Below are positions 8,710 to 16,178 of a DNA stretch of 64,000 nucleotides, in pieces. Position 1 is the stretch's first letter. Every line of letters begins with the position of its first letter. Where the stretch lies: NCBI RefSeq assembly GCF_025362475.1, contig NZ_JANYGH010000016.1, forward strand, positions 1-64,000, read 5' to 3'. Under the pieces are notes generated by a model that worked only from the letters and a program-made list of their open reading frames with translations, was not told where the DNA came from and made no database searches. Source of the stretch: Mucilaginibacter sp. GTDB lineage: Bacteria > Bacteroidota > Bacteroidia > Sphingobacteriales > Sphingobacteriaceae. The position numbers and the translations under genes were made by a program.

Positions 8710-9641
8710 ATGAAAGCGATATTATTGAATAGTGCGGGCGGCGCAGAAAATTTCATTTACGGGGATATTGACAAACCAGTCTTGCATGCTGGCGAAATTC
8801 TGGTGAAAATTAAAAACATCGGCATGAACCCTATGGATGCTCAAATCCGTGGGAATGAACAACTTCTTACGCGAGTTTTTGGAACCGAAAGACCCGCCAT
8901 CCTGGGTTGGGATATTTCCGGAGAGGTGGTTGAAAAAGCGAATGATATCACTGATTTTGAAATTGGCGACGCCGTTTTTGGTTTAACGAGTGGCCGAGGT
9001 TATGCAATTATGTGACGGTTAAACGTGAAATGATCATACATAGGCCTGATAACATAAGCTATCAGGAAGCAGCGGCTTCTCCCATTGCCGGAATTACCGC
9101 CTGGAAGGCATTGGTAGGTTTGGGCAATGTTAAGAAAGGAGACAAGGTACTGATTCATGCAGGGGCCGGCGGGGTAGGACATATGGCCATCCAACTTGCC
9201 AAACATCTGGACGCTACGGTGATCGCTACCTCATCAGCCAAAAATCGTGATTTTGTATTGTCACTGGGGGCTGATCAGCATATTGATTATACTGCTGAAA
9301 AATTTTATGAATTGGTAAAGGATGTCGATTTTGTTCTTGATCCCGTCGGTGGCGAAACCCGTCAGCGGTCGCTTGATGTTGTCAGGAAAAATGGACTTAT
9401 CGTATCTATCGTTCCGCCAAATTTTGAGGCAGCTCAGGAAAAAGCGCGTAAAAAGGGTGTGAATTTAAGTCTGCTGCTTGTGAAAGGGAGCAAGGAGGAA
9501 ATGGAAGCTGTTGCGGCTTTATTACTGAAAGGTGTGTTCAAGGTATTTATTTCCGGCGTTTATCCATTTTCAAAAATGGCCGATGCGCATTTACAAATAG
9601 AAAGTAAACGAACAGTAGGGAAAATCGTTGTTGCGCTGTAG
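8710..9641 (+). pseudogene. Zinc-type/quinone oxidoreductase, frameshifted
   Basis: Two overlapping frames together make one MDR-family oxidoreductase. The first (8710-9015) has 'MKAILLNSAGGAENF', 'NPMDAQIRG', 'PAILGWDISGEVVE' and 'GDAVFGL'. The second (in frame to 9641) has 'NYVTVKREMIIHRPDNISYQEAAASPIAGITAWKAL', the cofactor motif 'VLIHAGAGGVGHMAIQLAK' and 'FVLDPVGGETRQRS'. Between them, around 9001-9012, one missing base would restore 'GYANYVTVK'. The joined protein would be about 310 residues, normal for this family. There are no zinc ligands, so it would be quinone oxidoreductase-like and use NADPH. Either a recent frameshift or a sequencing error. Confidence 0.8.
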
Positions 9642-9680
9642 CAGCCTGGAGGTCCTGGTGAATAATCCTATGTTTAATCG

Positions 9681-9764
9681 TTACTTATCTACCAAAAAGT
9701 CTTTAACAATATTTATATAAGTATCAGGCTCCTCAAACATAGGTGCATGCCCTCTCGAAAATCT
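9681..9764 (-). pseudogene. C-terminal remnant of an alpha/beta hydrolase
   Basis: On the minus strand this stretch reads RFSRGHAPMFEEPDTYINIV, a few more residues, then a stop. The 'GHAPMFEEP..Y...V..FL' pattern is the conserved catalytic-His C-terminus of alpha/beta hydrolases. Only about 27 residues remain, and the frame is closed upstream at 9771-9773. It is a leftover of a deleted gene. Confidence 0.6.
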
Positions 9765-9861
9765 AATCAATTACCTTCAGGACGAACCAATACATGATAG
9801 CCAACACGCCAATGTTACACCACCGGAAGCACTTGCATTCAGAAGCCGATTTATTAAAGAA

Positions 9862-10080
9862 ATGATTGTGTTATATCCGCAAGGGCCGGAACAGGAAAAC
9901 TTTTGGACAAGAGCTGGCGGCGATCCTTCCATTTTTGTTAATATCCTAACAAGAAAAGAGCATTGGCGGCTTGCTTTAAATTATTTGTGGAACGGAGCGG
10001 GCGGTCAAGATATTTCGCTCGATAGTTTATTAGCTGCGATAAAAGAAGACTATCCCCAACGGACATTTGAAATTTACTAA
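9862..10080 (+). CDS. Small orphan ORF, possibly a detached adaptor domain
   Basis: A 72-residue frame from ATG 9862. The same frame stays open upstream for some 30 codons without a start, so it may be the C-terminus of a larger lost gene. It contains 'FWTRAGGDPSIFVN', 'NGAGGQDISLDSLLAAIKEDYPQ'. This W-x-RAGGD ... GxGG ... LL...DYP layout reminds me of the small effector-associated modules seen at the ends of Bacteroidota conflict-system proteins; I could not verify that. It sits directly after the hydrolase scrap. Confidence 0.4.
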   Translation: MIVLYPQGPEQENFWTRAGGDPSIFVNILTRKEHWRLALNYLWNGAGGQDISLDSLLAAIKEDYPQRTFEIY

Positions 10081-10221
10081 TAGCAGGATTTTGTGTTGAA
10101 TCCAACGAAAAACCGTCACCATTCCGTCATGGAATTATTTGCAAAATAGAAAATATTGTCGTAAATTAGCCCTAAGCAAGTCAAAACGCAGTTTTTGGCT
10201 CAAGATATTCCGAACCAACTC

Positions 10222-10268
10222 GACCACTCATAATCTTTTGGTCCCTGGTTCGAGCCCAGGTGGGCGCA
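10222..10268 (+). tRNA. 3' half of a degenerate tRNA (CAT anticodon), att-like remnant
   Basis: The spacing fits the 3' half of a tRNA exactly: anticodon-loop-like CTCATAA (10227-10233), 5-base variable region, T stem CCTGG / CCAGG (10244-10248, 10256-10260) around a TTCGAGC loop, then a 7-base acceptor strand TGGGCGC and A. There is no matching 5' acceptor or D arm upstream and the anticodon stem does not pair. It is not a functional tRNA but the kind of 3' fragment left by integration or recombination at a tRNA-Met/Ile gene. A diverged copy of its 3' end lies at 11952. Confidence 0.6.
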
Positions 10269-10278
10269 CTAAGTAAAA

Positions 10279-10312
10279 AAGCCGCTTTCTGGTACAGAAA
10301 GCGGCTTTTTGT
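10279..10312 (+). terminator. Rho-independent terminator after the tRNA fragment
   Basis: A perfect 13-bp stem AAGCCGCTTTCTG (10279-10291) and CAGAAAGCGGCTT (10295-10307) with a 3-base loop, followed by a T-run. It is a strong intrinsic terminator on the plus strand, and because of the A-run before it could work in both directions, also for the minus-strand VOC gene. Confidence 0.85.
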
Positions 10313-10440
10313 TTCTAAACGCAATACTCCAACCTATGGGGCACCACCACGATGAAGAATGGATCACGCCGGAAGACTGGGCGGCTATTGAACAAATGAA
10401 AAAGCCCCGGTGATGGCCATGGCTTGCTGTAATGCGAGGT

Positions 10441-10941
10441 TTATTTGGTAGTTATGGTACCCAGCTTCGCATATTCCACATCATTGGGTTCCCATAGCTC
10501 GATCTTATTGCCCTCTGGGTCCATCAGGTGGACGAAGCTGCCGTAGCTGACTTTTTCAACCGAATCGGTCGGTAAAATACCTGCTGCTCTCAGATTCACT
10601 AATAGCTGAGCTAAGCCCTCTACGCGATAATTGATCATAAATTGCTTTTCAGAAGGCTGGAAATATTTGCTCGTCTCCTTAAAAGGGGCCCATAAGGTAA
10701 AGCCTTTTTTCGTGCTGTCTATGCCCTGGTGCCATTCAAAGTTTGTGCCGCTTTGCACCATGCGCATACCCAGGTTTTTTTTATACCATGCCTTCAGCGC
10801 CTTAGGATCCTTAGCCTTAAAGAAGATCCCGCCTATACCCGTTACCCGCGGGCCTTTATTGACGGGGTTGGTAAAACGGCTGAACCCATAGCCCAGCAAA
10901 AAGGCAAAGCAAAGCAAGCCGAGAAGTGTAAACTTTTTCAT
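10441..10941 (-). CDS. VOC/glyoxalase superfamily protein, membrane-anchored
   Basis: A 166-residue protein with an N-terminal hydrophobic segment (about residues 4-20, 'LLGLLCFAFLLGYGF') that is either a signal peptide or an anchor. A single VOC domain follows: 'TGIGGIFFKAKDPKALKAWYKKNLGM' opens the first beta-alpha unit and 'VHLMDPEGNKIELWEP' closes the last with the usual metal-ligand Glu. Glyoxalase-like proteins of this size normally dimerise. Exported forms are unusual. Reaction unknown; possibly resistance- or lactoylglutathione-like. Confidence 0.8.
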   Translation of the reverse strand: MKKFTLLGLLCFAFLLGYGFSRFTNPVNKGPRVTGIGGIFFKAKDPKALKAWYKKNLGMRMVQSGTNFEWHQGIDSTKKGFTLWAPFKETSKYFQPSEKQFMINYRVEGLAQLLVNLRAAGILPTDSVEKVSYGSFVHLMDPEGNKIELWEPNDVEYAKLGTITTK

Positions 10942-11023
10942 GACATCTGGTTTATGCTTTAAAGATAAGTAATATGTGATTGCGATTTTATTTTTGAGGA
11001 TCTAAATCCTAACTTCATAGCTT

Positions 11024-11425
11024 ATGAGTTGGATCTGTCCTAAATGTGAGCGGGAATTCCCCAAACCGGAGCAAAGGCATTATTGCGCGCGGGTCAGCCT
11101 GGATAGTTTGTTCCTGGGCAGGCCGCCAGAACTGGTCTTGGTGTTTGATAGGCTGCTTGCAGAAGTCGCGGATTGGGACGGCGTGCTCGTCGGTACCACA
11201 CCGAACTGTATCGTCTTTACCAGGCGGTTAACCTTCCTGGTGATCCGGCCATTAAAAAAGGAGCTGGACCTGAAGTTTTATTCCAGCGTGGCACACCCGG
11301 AAAAACCCGTTCTCAAAAGTGTAGCCTCGGGCAATAAATTTGAAAATCATATCCGGATCGCGATGCTCGATGATCTGCGGCCGGCTTTATTTAATTATCT
11401 TCGGGAATCCTACCGGCTGTTATAA
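11024..11425 (+). CDS. DUF5655 domain protein
   Basis: A 133-residue cytoplasmic protein beginning 'MSWICPKCEREFPKPEQRHYC', a CxxC plus later H/C pair that may bind zinc, followed by the compact fold 'GVLVGTTPNCIVFTRRLTFLVIRPLKKELDLKFYS' ending 'MLDDLRPALFNYLRESYRLL' that I associate with DUF5655. Such small proteins are often found beside DUF1801/YdhG-like genes, as here 53 bp downstream. Function unknown; the fold suggests nucleic acid or small-ligand binding. Confidence 0.7.
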   Translation: MSWICPKCEREFPKPEQRHYCARVSLDSLFLGRPPELVLVFDRLLAEVADWDGVLVGTTPNCIVFTRRLTFLVIRPLKKELDLKFYSSVAHPEKPVLKSVASGNKFENHIRIAMLDDLRPALFNYLRESYRLL

Positions 11426-11477
11426 AAAAGCCAGTCACTAACAAAAACTAATGAATAATAACCGATAAAATAAATCC

Positions 11478-11870
11478 ATGACCGTAACCGAATACATCAG
11501 CAGTGCGCCTGCGGAGAGGCAGGCCATCTTAACTACGCTCCATGAAGCAATATTGGCGAATGACCCGACCGTGGTCCCGGTTATAAAGCCAATGATGGGC
11601 AAGGAAATGATCCTTTATGAAGAGCGCTCTTATATGAAATATGGGTTGGCCAGCACCAAGAACCATATGTCGCTGCATTGTCTGCCGATTTATATGAACC
11701 CGTCCCTTCATGCCAAATACGCCGCCTTGTTACCCGCCGCCAAATTGCAAAAAGGTTGTATCAATTTTACGGGTGAGGAGGCGTTGCCGCCCAAAATCTT
11801 AACCGCATTAATTGCTGATTGCTCCGTTATCAGCATCGCCACCATGCTGGAAAATCGTAAGAAAAAATAA
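11478..11870 (+). CDS. DUF1801-like (YdhG/YjdI type) protein
   Basis: A 130-residue protein with 'MTVTEYISSAPAERQAILTTLHEAI', 'PMMGKEMILYE', 'MSLHCLPIYMNPSLHAKYAALLPAAKLQKGCINF' and the final 'LTALIADCSVI' helix. This is the DUF1801 layout, related to frataxin-like iron-binding folds. Its start ATG 11478 is the first in frame. It is likely co-transcribed with the DUF5655 gene. No enzymatic motif is visible. Confidence 0.65.
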   Translation: MTVTEYISSAPAERQAILTTLHEAILANDPTVVPVIKPMMGKEMILYEERSYMKYGLASTKNHMSLHCLPIYMNPSLHAKYAALLPAAKLQKGCINFTGEEALPPKILTALIADCSVISIATMLENRKKK

Positions 11871-11951
11871 ATCGCGAAAGTATCATTCGTAAGGCGCTAA
11901 AGGGGGGGATCCCCAGGGAAAAATCAATTTTTTGCGCGATAATTTTTTCGC

Positions 11952-11982
11952 CCCTGGTGAGAGCCCAAGTGTGGGCACGAAG
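11952..11982 (+). repeat. Diverged second copy of the tRNA 3'-end-like sequence
   Basis: Aligns to 10243-10273: CCCTGGT..GAGCCCA.GTG(T)GG(G)CAC.AAG, roughly 24 of 30 positions the same with one inserted base. As in the first copy, an intrinsic terminator follows immediately. The two copies flank about 1.7 kb holding the VOC, DUF5655 and DUF1801-like genes. They could be ends of a small inserted segment or two relics of a former tRNA cluster. Confidence 0.5.
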
Positions 11983-12011
11983 CGGATAATCATTGATCGT
12001 CCGCTTTTTTT
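11980..12011 (+). terminator. Intrinsic terminator, shared with the converging ATPase gene
   Basis: Stem AAGCGGA (11980-11986) with TCCGCTT (12000-12006), 13-base loop, then a run of T. It ends transcription from the plus strand; the minus-strand ABC ATPase stops at 12017 just beyond. Confidence 0.6.
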
Positions 12012-12016
12012 GTAAA

Positions 12017-12688
12017 CTATTGTTTTTTTATCGATATCGGAATATCAGGCAACCGGATAACCCGGTGACTATATTTGGCATCGTTTTCAGAATGTGTAAC
12101 CATAATGATAGTGGCGCCGTCTTTATTCAGTTCGTCCAGTAAGTCCATAACTTCCTTGCCGTTGTCATGGTCTAAATTTGCTGTTGGCTCGTCTGCAAGT
12201 ATCAATTTAGGCCTGTTCACTACCGCCCTTGCCAGAGCAACGCGCTGCTGCTGCCCACCCGATAGTTGCCGTGGATATGTTTTGAGGCGCTGATCGATAT
12301 GCATTTTATCCAATATTTCTTCGGTCCGCTTTGCACGCACTGAAGTTGGTAAACCGGTGTAGATCATCGGAAGTTCCACATTTTCAAAAATGGTCAAATC
12401 ATCAATCAAATTGAAATTTTGGAATAAAAAGCCGACATTTTGCTTGCGCAGTTCTGCGCGTTTACGCTCATTAAAATGAGTTACTTCAACGCCGTTGAAA
12501 ACATAGCTTCCGCTATCGGGATCGGCAAGAAACCCTAAGATATTCAGCAGGGTTGATTTTCCGCAGCCAGATGGGCCCATGATCGCCAAAAATTCGCCTT
12601 CATCAACCTCGATGGACAGTTTGTTTAATGCCACGATATCCTGTTCATCGATATGATAGCATTTTTCGATATCAGAGATCTTTATCAT
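12017..12688 (-). CDS. Stand-alone ABC transporter ATPase, MacB/LolD type
   Basis: A 223-residue ATPase: Walker A GPSGCGKST (about 38-46), Q-loop 'FLFQNFNLIDDLTIFENVELP', signature LSGGQQQRVALARAV, Walker B LILADEPTANLD, switch His in 'VTHSEND'. It has no permease or adaptor next to it, which is seen in Bacteroidota where FtsX-type permeases are scattered, but it may also be separated from partners by rearrangement in this eroded zone. Promoter should lie in 12689-12920, facing left. Confidence 0.9.
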   Translation of the reverse strand: MIKISDIEKCYHIDEQDIVALNKLSIEVDEGEFLAIMGPSGCGKSTLLNILGFLADPDSGSYVFNGVEVTHFNERKRAELRKQNVGFLFQNFNLIDDLTIFENVELPMIYTGLPTSVRAKRTEEILDKMHIDQRLKTYPRQLSGGQQQRVALARAVVNRPKLILADEPTANLDHDNGKEVMDLLDELNKDGATIIMVTHSENDAKYSHRVIRLPDIPISIKKQ

Positions 12689-12920
12689 ATGCTTCAGATT
12701 TTAGAGTGTCAAAATCATTATAAAGCTAACGCTACTCAGTGTTCTTTTTTTAATTGACGAACTAAATAGTTGATTACTATAAATTTAGGGAAATGTAATA
12801 TCAAAATCACTATTTGTGGATAATAAAAACGGGATGATACACATACTCTTTGACGATGCTTGCTATCTAAGCCTTGGAATAATTGATTCTACATATTCAG
12901 CAAAAAAAAAAGCAAAAAAA

Positions 12921-12966
12921 TTGTGTAGTTAAATAGCTACATGTATATTTGTAGTCAAATAGCTAC
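12921..12966 (+). promoter_or_regulatory. Promoter and paired ArsR operator-like repeats
   Basis: A -7 box TATATTTG (12944-12951) lies 20 bases after TTG (12921-12923), a good Bacteroidota sigma-ABfr promoter. It is bracketed by two near-identical 16-mers, GTAGTTAAATAGCTAC (12925-12940) and GTAGTCAAATAGCTAC (12951-12966), each with GTAG...CTAC dyad arms. They are spaced 26 bp centre to centre and the second ends three bases before the ArsR start codon. This is what an autoregulatory operator for the ArsR dimer should look like; repressor binding would occlude the polymerase. The binding assignment is inferred. Confidence 0.75.
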
Positions 12967-12969
12967 GCA

Positions 12970-13293
12970 ATGAATTTAAGACGAGATGTATTTCAAGCCA
13001 TAGCCGACCCAACAAGAAGGGCTATACTACTGTTGGTTGCTGCACAATCCATGACTGCCGGAGCGATAGCCTCAAACTTTGACACTGCCAGACCAACCGT
13101 TTCCAAACACCTGCAAATACTCACCGAGTGCGAATTGCTTGAGCAAAAACAAAATGGCAGAGAAATTTACTACCTCATCAATGCAAAAAAAATGAAAGAT
13201 GTAGCCGACTTTATAGAGCCATTCCGCCAATTGTGGGATGACAGGTTTAACAAACTGGAAACTATAATGAAAAACTACCAATCAAAAAAATAG
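12970..13293 (+). CDS. ArsR/SmtB family winged-helix repressor
   Basis: A 107-residue regulator: '[17 protein letters not shown]' opening, recognition helix '[37 protein letters not shown]' and a short C-terminal helix. No metal-binding ELCVCD-type motif is present, which fits the subgroup of ArsR repressors linked to SRPBCC (AHSA1) genes rather than metal sensors. The SRPBCC gene follows six bases later. The repeats overlapping its own promoter are its probable sites. Confidence 0.92.
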   Translation: MNLRRDVFQAIADPTRRAILLLVAAQSMTAGAIASNFDTARPTVSKHLQILTECELLEQKQNGREIYYLINAKKMKDVADFIEPFRQLWDDRFNKLETIMKNYQSKK

Positions 13294-13299
13294 CATATT

Positions 13300-13767
13300 A
13301 TGGAACTAAAAACAAAGATTGCCGCAGAAGATGGCAAACAGTACTTAGTAATTACAAGAGAATTTGATTTGCCATTGGAATTACTTTTTAAAGCTCATGT
13401 AGAACCCGAAATTGTGGAGCAATGGATGGGAACCAAAGTGCTGAAACTTGAAGGAAAAAAGCACGGCGGCTGGCAATTTGAAACAACAGATGCAAAAGGA
13501 AACGTGGTATTCAGGGCCAACGGCGTGATTCACGAGTTTGTTCCGAACCAGAAAATTACACGAACATTTGAAATGGAGAACACGCCGTTTCCCGTTCAGC
13601 TGGAGTTTTTGGAATTTGAAAGACTTACCGACGATACCAGCAAAATTAATATACACATCGTATATAAATCTGTGGCGCACCGCGACCAGATGTTGCAGCT
13701 TCCTTTTGCCCAGGGGCTTAATATGGCACATAACCGTCTGCAAGATACCGTAAGCAAATTAAAATAA
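13300..13767 (+). CDS. SRPBCC/AHSA1 family protein
   Basis: A 155-residue START/Bet v1-like fold: 'LVITREFDLPLELLFKAHVEPEIVEQWMG' is the standard AHSA1 opening, then 'FETTDAKGNVVFRANGVIHEFVPNQKITRTFEME' and final long helix 'RDQMLQLPFAQGLNMAHNRLQDTVSKL'. It follows ArsR by six bases. These cytoplasmic proteins have a hydrophobic cavity and bind small lipophilic ligands; the actual ligand is not known. Confidence 0.9.
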   Translation: MELKTKIAAEDGKQYLVITREFDLPLELLFKAHVEPEIVEQWMGTKVLKLEGKKHGGWQFETTDAKGNVVFRANGVIHEFVPNQKITRTFEMENTPFPVQLEFLEFERLTDDTSKINIHIVYKSVAHRDQMLQLPFAQGLNMAHNRLQDTVSKLK

Positions 13768-13773
13768 GATACC

Positions 13774-14163
13774 ATGACAAAGCGAAATAAAATCATTTAT
13801 TGGGTTGCTACCATCTGGCTTGCATTAGGAATGGTATCCACCGCTGCAGTACAATTGCTCAAAATGAAAGAGGGGCAGGGAGGGGCAGATAGTATTATAC
13901 ATTTAGGTTATCCCATTTATCTTTTAACAATTTTAGGTGTTTGGAAAATTTTGGGTGTTGTAACGGTGCTTATTCCTAAATTGCCTTTGTTAAAGGAGTG
14001 GGCTTATGCTGGTTTTTTCTTTATCATGTCTGGAGCGATACTTTCGCATATCGCTTTGGGTGATTACGTTAAAGAAATATTTCCCTCGCTGCTGTTGCTG
14101 ATCCTTACAATGGTATCGTGGTATTTGAGGCCTGCAGATAAAAAGATCATTTCCGTTAATTAA
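13774..14163 (+). CDS. DoxX-like (DoxX_2) four-helix membrane protein
   Basis: A 129-residue inner-membrane protein with four predicted helices (about 8-28, 45-67, 75-95, 102-120) and the family phrase 'LGYPIYLLTILGVWKILGVVTVLIP.LPLLKEWAYAGFFFIMSGAILSHIALGD'. ArsR-SRPBCC-DoxX trios are common in Bacteroidota. Spaced six bases from the SRPBCC gene. Role unproven; DoxX relatives are linked to quinone or redox processes. Confidence 0.88.
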   Translation: MTKRNKIIYWVATIWLALGMVSTAAVQLLKMKEGQGGADSIIHLGYPIYLLTILGVWKILGVVTVLIPKLPLLKEWAYAGFFFIMSGAILSHIALGDYVKEIFPSLLLLILTMVSWYLRPADKKIISVN

Positions 14164-14176
14164 TAAAATAAACCGT

Positions 14177-14734
14177 ATGAAACCTAAATTGTCATCAGAA
14201 CAAAGTGAAGAATTGCTCAAAGTATTGAAAGCTCGTTTTGAGAAAAATATGAGCCGTCACCAGGGGCTTGAATGGGCGAGCGTACAAGCTAAATTGGAAG
14301 CTAATTCTGAAAAACTATGGTCGCTTAATGAAATGGAACAAACTGGCGGTGAGCCGGATGTTGTTGATCATGATAAAAAATCGGGCGAATATATTTTTTA
14401 TGACTGTTCAGCCGAAAGCCCTAAGGGTCGCAGAAGCCTTTGCTATGACCGTGAAGCGCATGAGGCAAGGAAAGAATTTAAGCCAGAAAATACGGCTATT
14501 GATATAGCGGCTGCCATTGGTATAGAACTGTTAACAGAAGAACAATACCGGGAATTGCAAAAACTAGGTAAGTTTGATTTGAAAACATCCAGCTGGGTAA
14601 AAACTCCGGCCGATATCAGGAAACTTGGTGGGGCTGTTTTTTGCGATCGTCGCTACGACACCGTTTTTCTTTATCATAACGGAGCAGAATCCTATTACGC
14701 AGCCAGGGGCTTCCGGGGCTCGCTACGGGTCTGA
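14177..14734 (+). CDS. DUF4256 domain protein
   Basis: A 185-residue cytoplasmic protein with the DUF4256 hallmarks 'LKVLKARFEKNMSRHQGLEWASVQAKLEANSEKLWSLNEMEQTGGEPDVV', 'FYDCSAESPKGRRSLCYDREA', and 'GGAVFCDRRYDTVFLYHNGAESYYAARGFRGSLRV'. Start ATG 14177 lies 13 bases after the DoxX-like stop, so it is probably in the same operon. No catalytic residues are assigned to this family as far as I know. Confidence 0.88.
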   Translation: MKPKLSSEQSEELLKVLKARFEKNMSRHQGLEWASVQAKLEANSEKLWSLNEMEQTGGEPDVVDHDKKSGEYIFYDCSAESPKGRRSLCYDREAHEARKEFKPENTAIDIAAAIGIELLTEEQYRELQKLGKFDLKTSSWVKTPADIRKLGGAVFCDRRYDTVFLYHNGAESYYAARGFRGSLRV

Positions 14735-14774
14735 GTTTTGTACAGAAAGTTTAATAACTATAACCAGGCGCATA

Positions 14775-15353
14775 ATGAATCCTAAGGTTGATTTTTATTT
14801 TAATAAAGACAAAAAATGGCAGCAGGAACTGGAGCAATTGAGAATGATCATTCTTGATTGTGGGCTCACCGAAGAATTGAAATGGGGCGTTCCTTGTTAC
14901 ATGTTTCAGGGGAATAACATCGTTTTAATACACACATTTAAAGAATACTGCGCGATTTTGTTTTTTAAAGGCGCCTTGTTAAATGATGCCAATAGTATTT
15001 TGGTGCAACAAACAGAGAATGTGCAAGCAGCGCGCCAAATCAGGTTTACCAATGTCGGGGAAATAGTTGAGACGTTACCCACCTTGAAAGCTTATATCTA
15101 TGAAGCCATTGAAGTGGAGAAGGCCGGATTAAAAGTGGATTTTAAAAAGACAGCAGAATTTACCATTGCCGAAGAATTTCAAAATAAATTAGACGAGATG
15201 CCTGCACTAAAAACTGCTTTTGACGCATTAACGCCGGGACGGCAGAAAGCATACTTGTTGCATTTTGCCGCACCTAAACAATCCAAAACCCGCGAGGCAA
15301 GGGTTGAAAAATGTATGCAACAAATTCTTGAGGGGCAAGGATTAAATGATTGA
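14775..15353 (+). CDS. YdeI-like DUF1801/OmdA family protein
   Basis: A 192-residue protein. The frame is open from 14625, overlapping DUF4256 in another frame, but the natural start is ATG 14775 ('MNPKVDFYFNKDKKWQQELEQLRMII'). It has 'LTEELKWGVPCYMFQGNNIVLIHTFKEYCAILFFKGALL' (DUF1801 core) and the C-terminal 'LDEMPALKTAFDALTPGRQKAYLLHFAAPKQSKTREARVEKCMQQI' found in OmdA/YdeI proteins, which have been linked to bacteriocin or phage stress resistance. It belongs to the ArsR-led run of genes. Confidence 0.85.
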   Translation: MNPKVDFYFNKDKKWQQELEQLRMIILDCGLTEELKWGVPCYMFQGNNIVLIHTFKEYCAILFFKGALLNDANSILVQQTENVQAARQIRFTNVGEIVETLPTLKAYIYEAIEVEKAGLKVDFKKTAEFTIAEEFQNKLDEMPALKTAFDALTPGRQKAYLLHFAAPKQSKTREARVEKCMQQILEGQGLND

Positions 15354-15373
15354 AGAACAACCTAGTCAGAAAT

Positions 15374-16039
15374 ATGAAAACCTCTGCCTTTTTTACAGCG
15401 ATATTTTTACTGTTGATAACACCATATTGGTTACTTGCCCAGCATACGCTATCAAAACTAAATGGTGAGTATTCAAGCAATTTTGGAAAATTCACTATCG
15501 TTGTAGATAACAACGTTGTTACCGGCTGGTATGAGTATTATGAGCAATACGATAAACAAGTGAAAGGATACCAAAGGGAAAACGTTTTCTTTTTAAAAGG
15601 AAAGGTTACTGATGGAAAGGCTTTTGATATTATAACTACTAATCCATCGTTTCCAAACGATATTGTAAAAGGGAAGCTTTCGTTCCTTGGCGGGAAAATG
15701 AAAATCGTTTTAGATGGAACTCCCGCGTTAGATGCTGGGTTTGATATTGATCACGAGTCGGAGAAAAGTTATTTTCCGTTCGTAAAACCTAATAAATACA
15801 CGCTGTTAACTTTTATTAAATCTCCCAAAGCGCATTTATATAATTTAAAGGACCGCCACTTTACGGCGCGAAAAGGATATTTAGTAAAAGATGAATTTGT
15901 GAGGGTGATTGAAAAGAAAAGCGGTTTTTCGAAGGTTTTATATGAGCCTGTACCCGAAGATAAGATTTTTACATACTGGGTAAGCGATAATGATTTGCTT
16001 GACCCTACAGCGGATAGCTGGGAAGGGTTTGTAAAATGA
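15374..16039 (+). CDS. Secreted protein of unknown function, SH3-like end
   Basis: A 221-residue exported protein. A signal peptide ends at '...YWLLAQH' (about 22). ATG 15374 is preferred to the TTG at 15350, which overlaps the previous stop. The middle has lipocalin-like alternating strands ('GEYSSNFGKFTIVVDNNVVTGWYEYYE', 'GKLSFLGGKMKIVLDG'); the C-terminal third ('FTARKGYLVKDEFVRVIEKKSGFSKVLYE') reads like an SH3b domain. It is the last gene of the ArsR cluster. I do not recognise a named family. Confidence 0.7.
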   Translation: MKTSAFFTAIFLLLITPYWLLAQHTLSKLNGEYSSNFGKFTIVVDNNVVTGWYEYYEQYDKQVKGYQRENVFFLKGKVTDGKAFDIITTNPSFPNDIVKGKLSFLGGKMKIVLDGTPALDAGFDIDHESEKSYFPFVKPNKYTLLTFIKSPKAHLYNLKDRHFTARKGYLVKDEFVRVIEKKSGFSKVLYEPVPEDKIFTYWVSDNDLLDPTADSWEGFVK

Positions 16040-16120
16040 GCCACCTGGTGAGTGTTTCTTCCTAAACAGAAGGGCCTTATAATTCTCCTTTTGTAACAAA
16101 ATAAATATAAAGTCTATAGA

Positions 16121-16152
16121 TTTTGTAGTTTATTAATTAATTTCTATGTTTG
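16121..16152 (+). promoter_or_regulatory. Consensus Bacteroidota promoter of the sulfur locus
   Basis: TTTTG (16121-16125) is followed by exactly 19 bases and then TATGTTTG (16145-16152), matching -33 TTTG / -7 TAnnTTTG. Transcription would start near 16158-16161, about 20 bases before the Cys-rich leader ORF. It is the best promoter match in the window, and no other clear one is seen between it and 27417. Confidence 0.78.
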
Positions 16153-16178
16153 CGCTGTAACAACAAGCAAACAAAGTA

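Noticed and set aside
10336..10413. 25-codon ORF starting MGHHHDEEWITPEDW
   Set aside because: Short, no recognisable family, lies between a terminator and a converging gene; not enough to call a gene.
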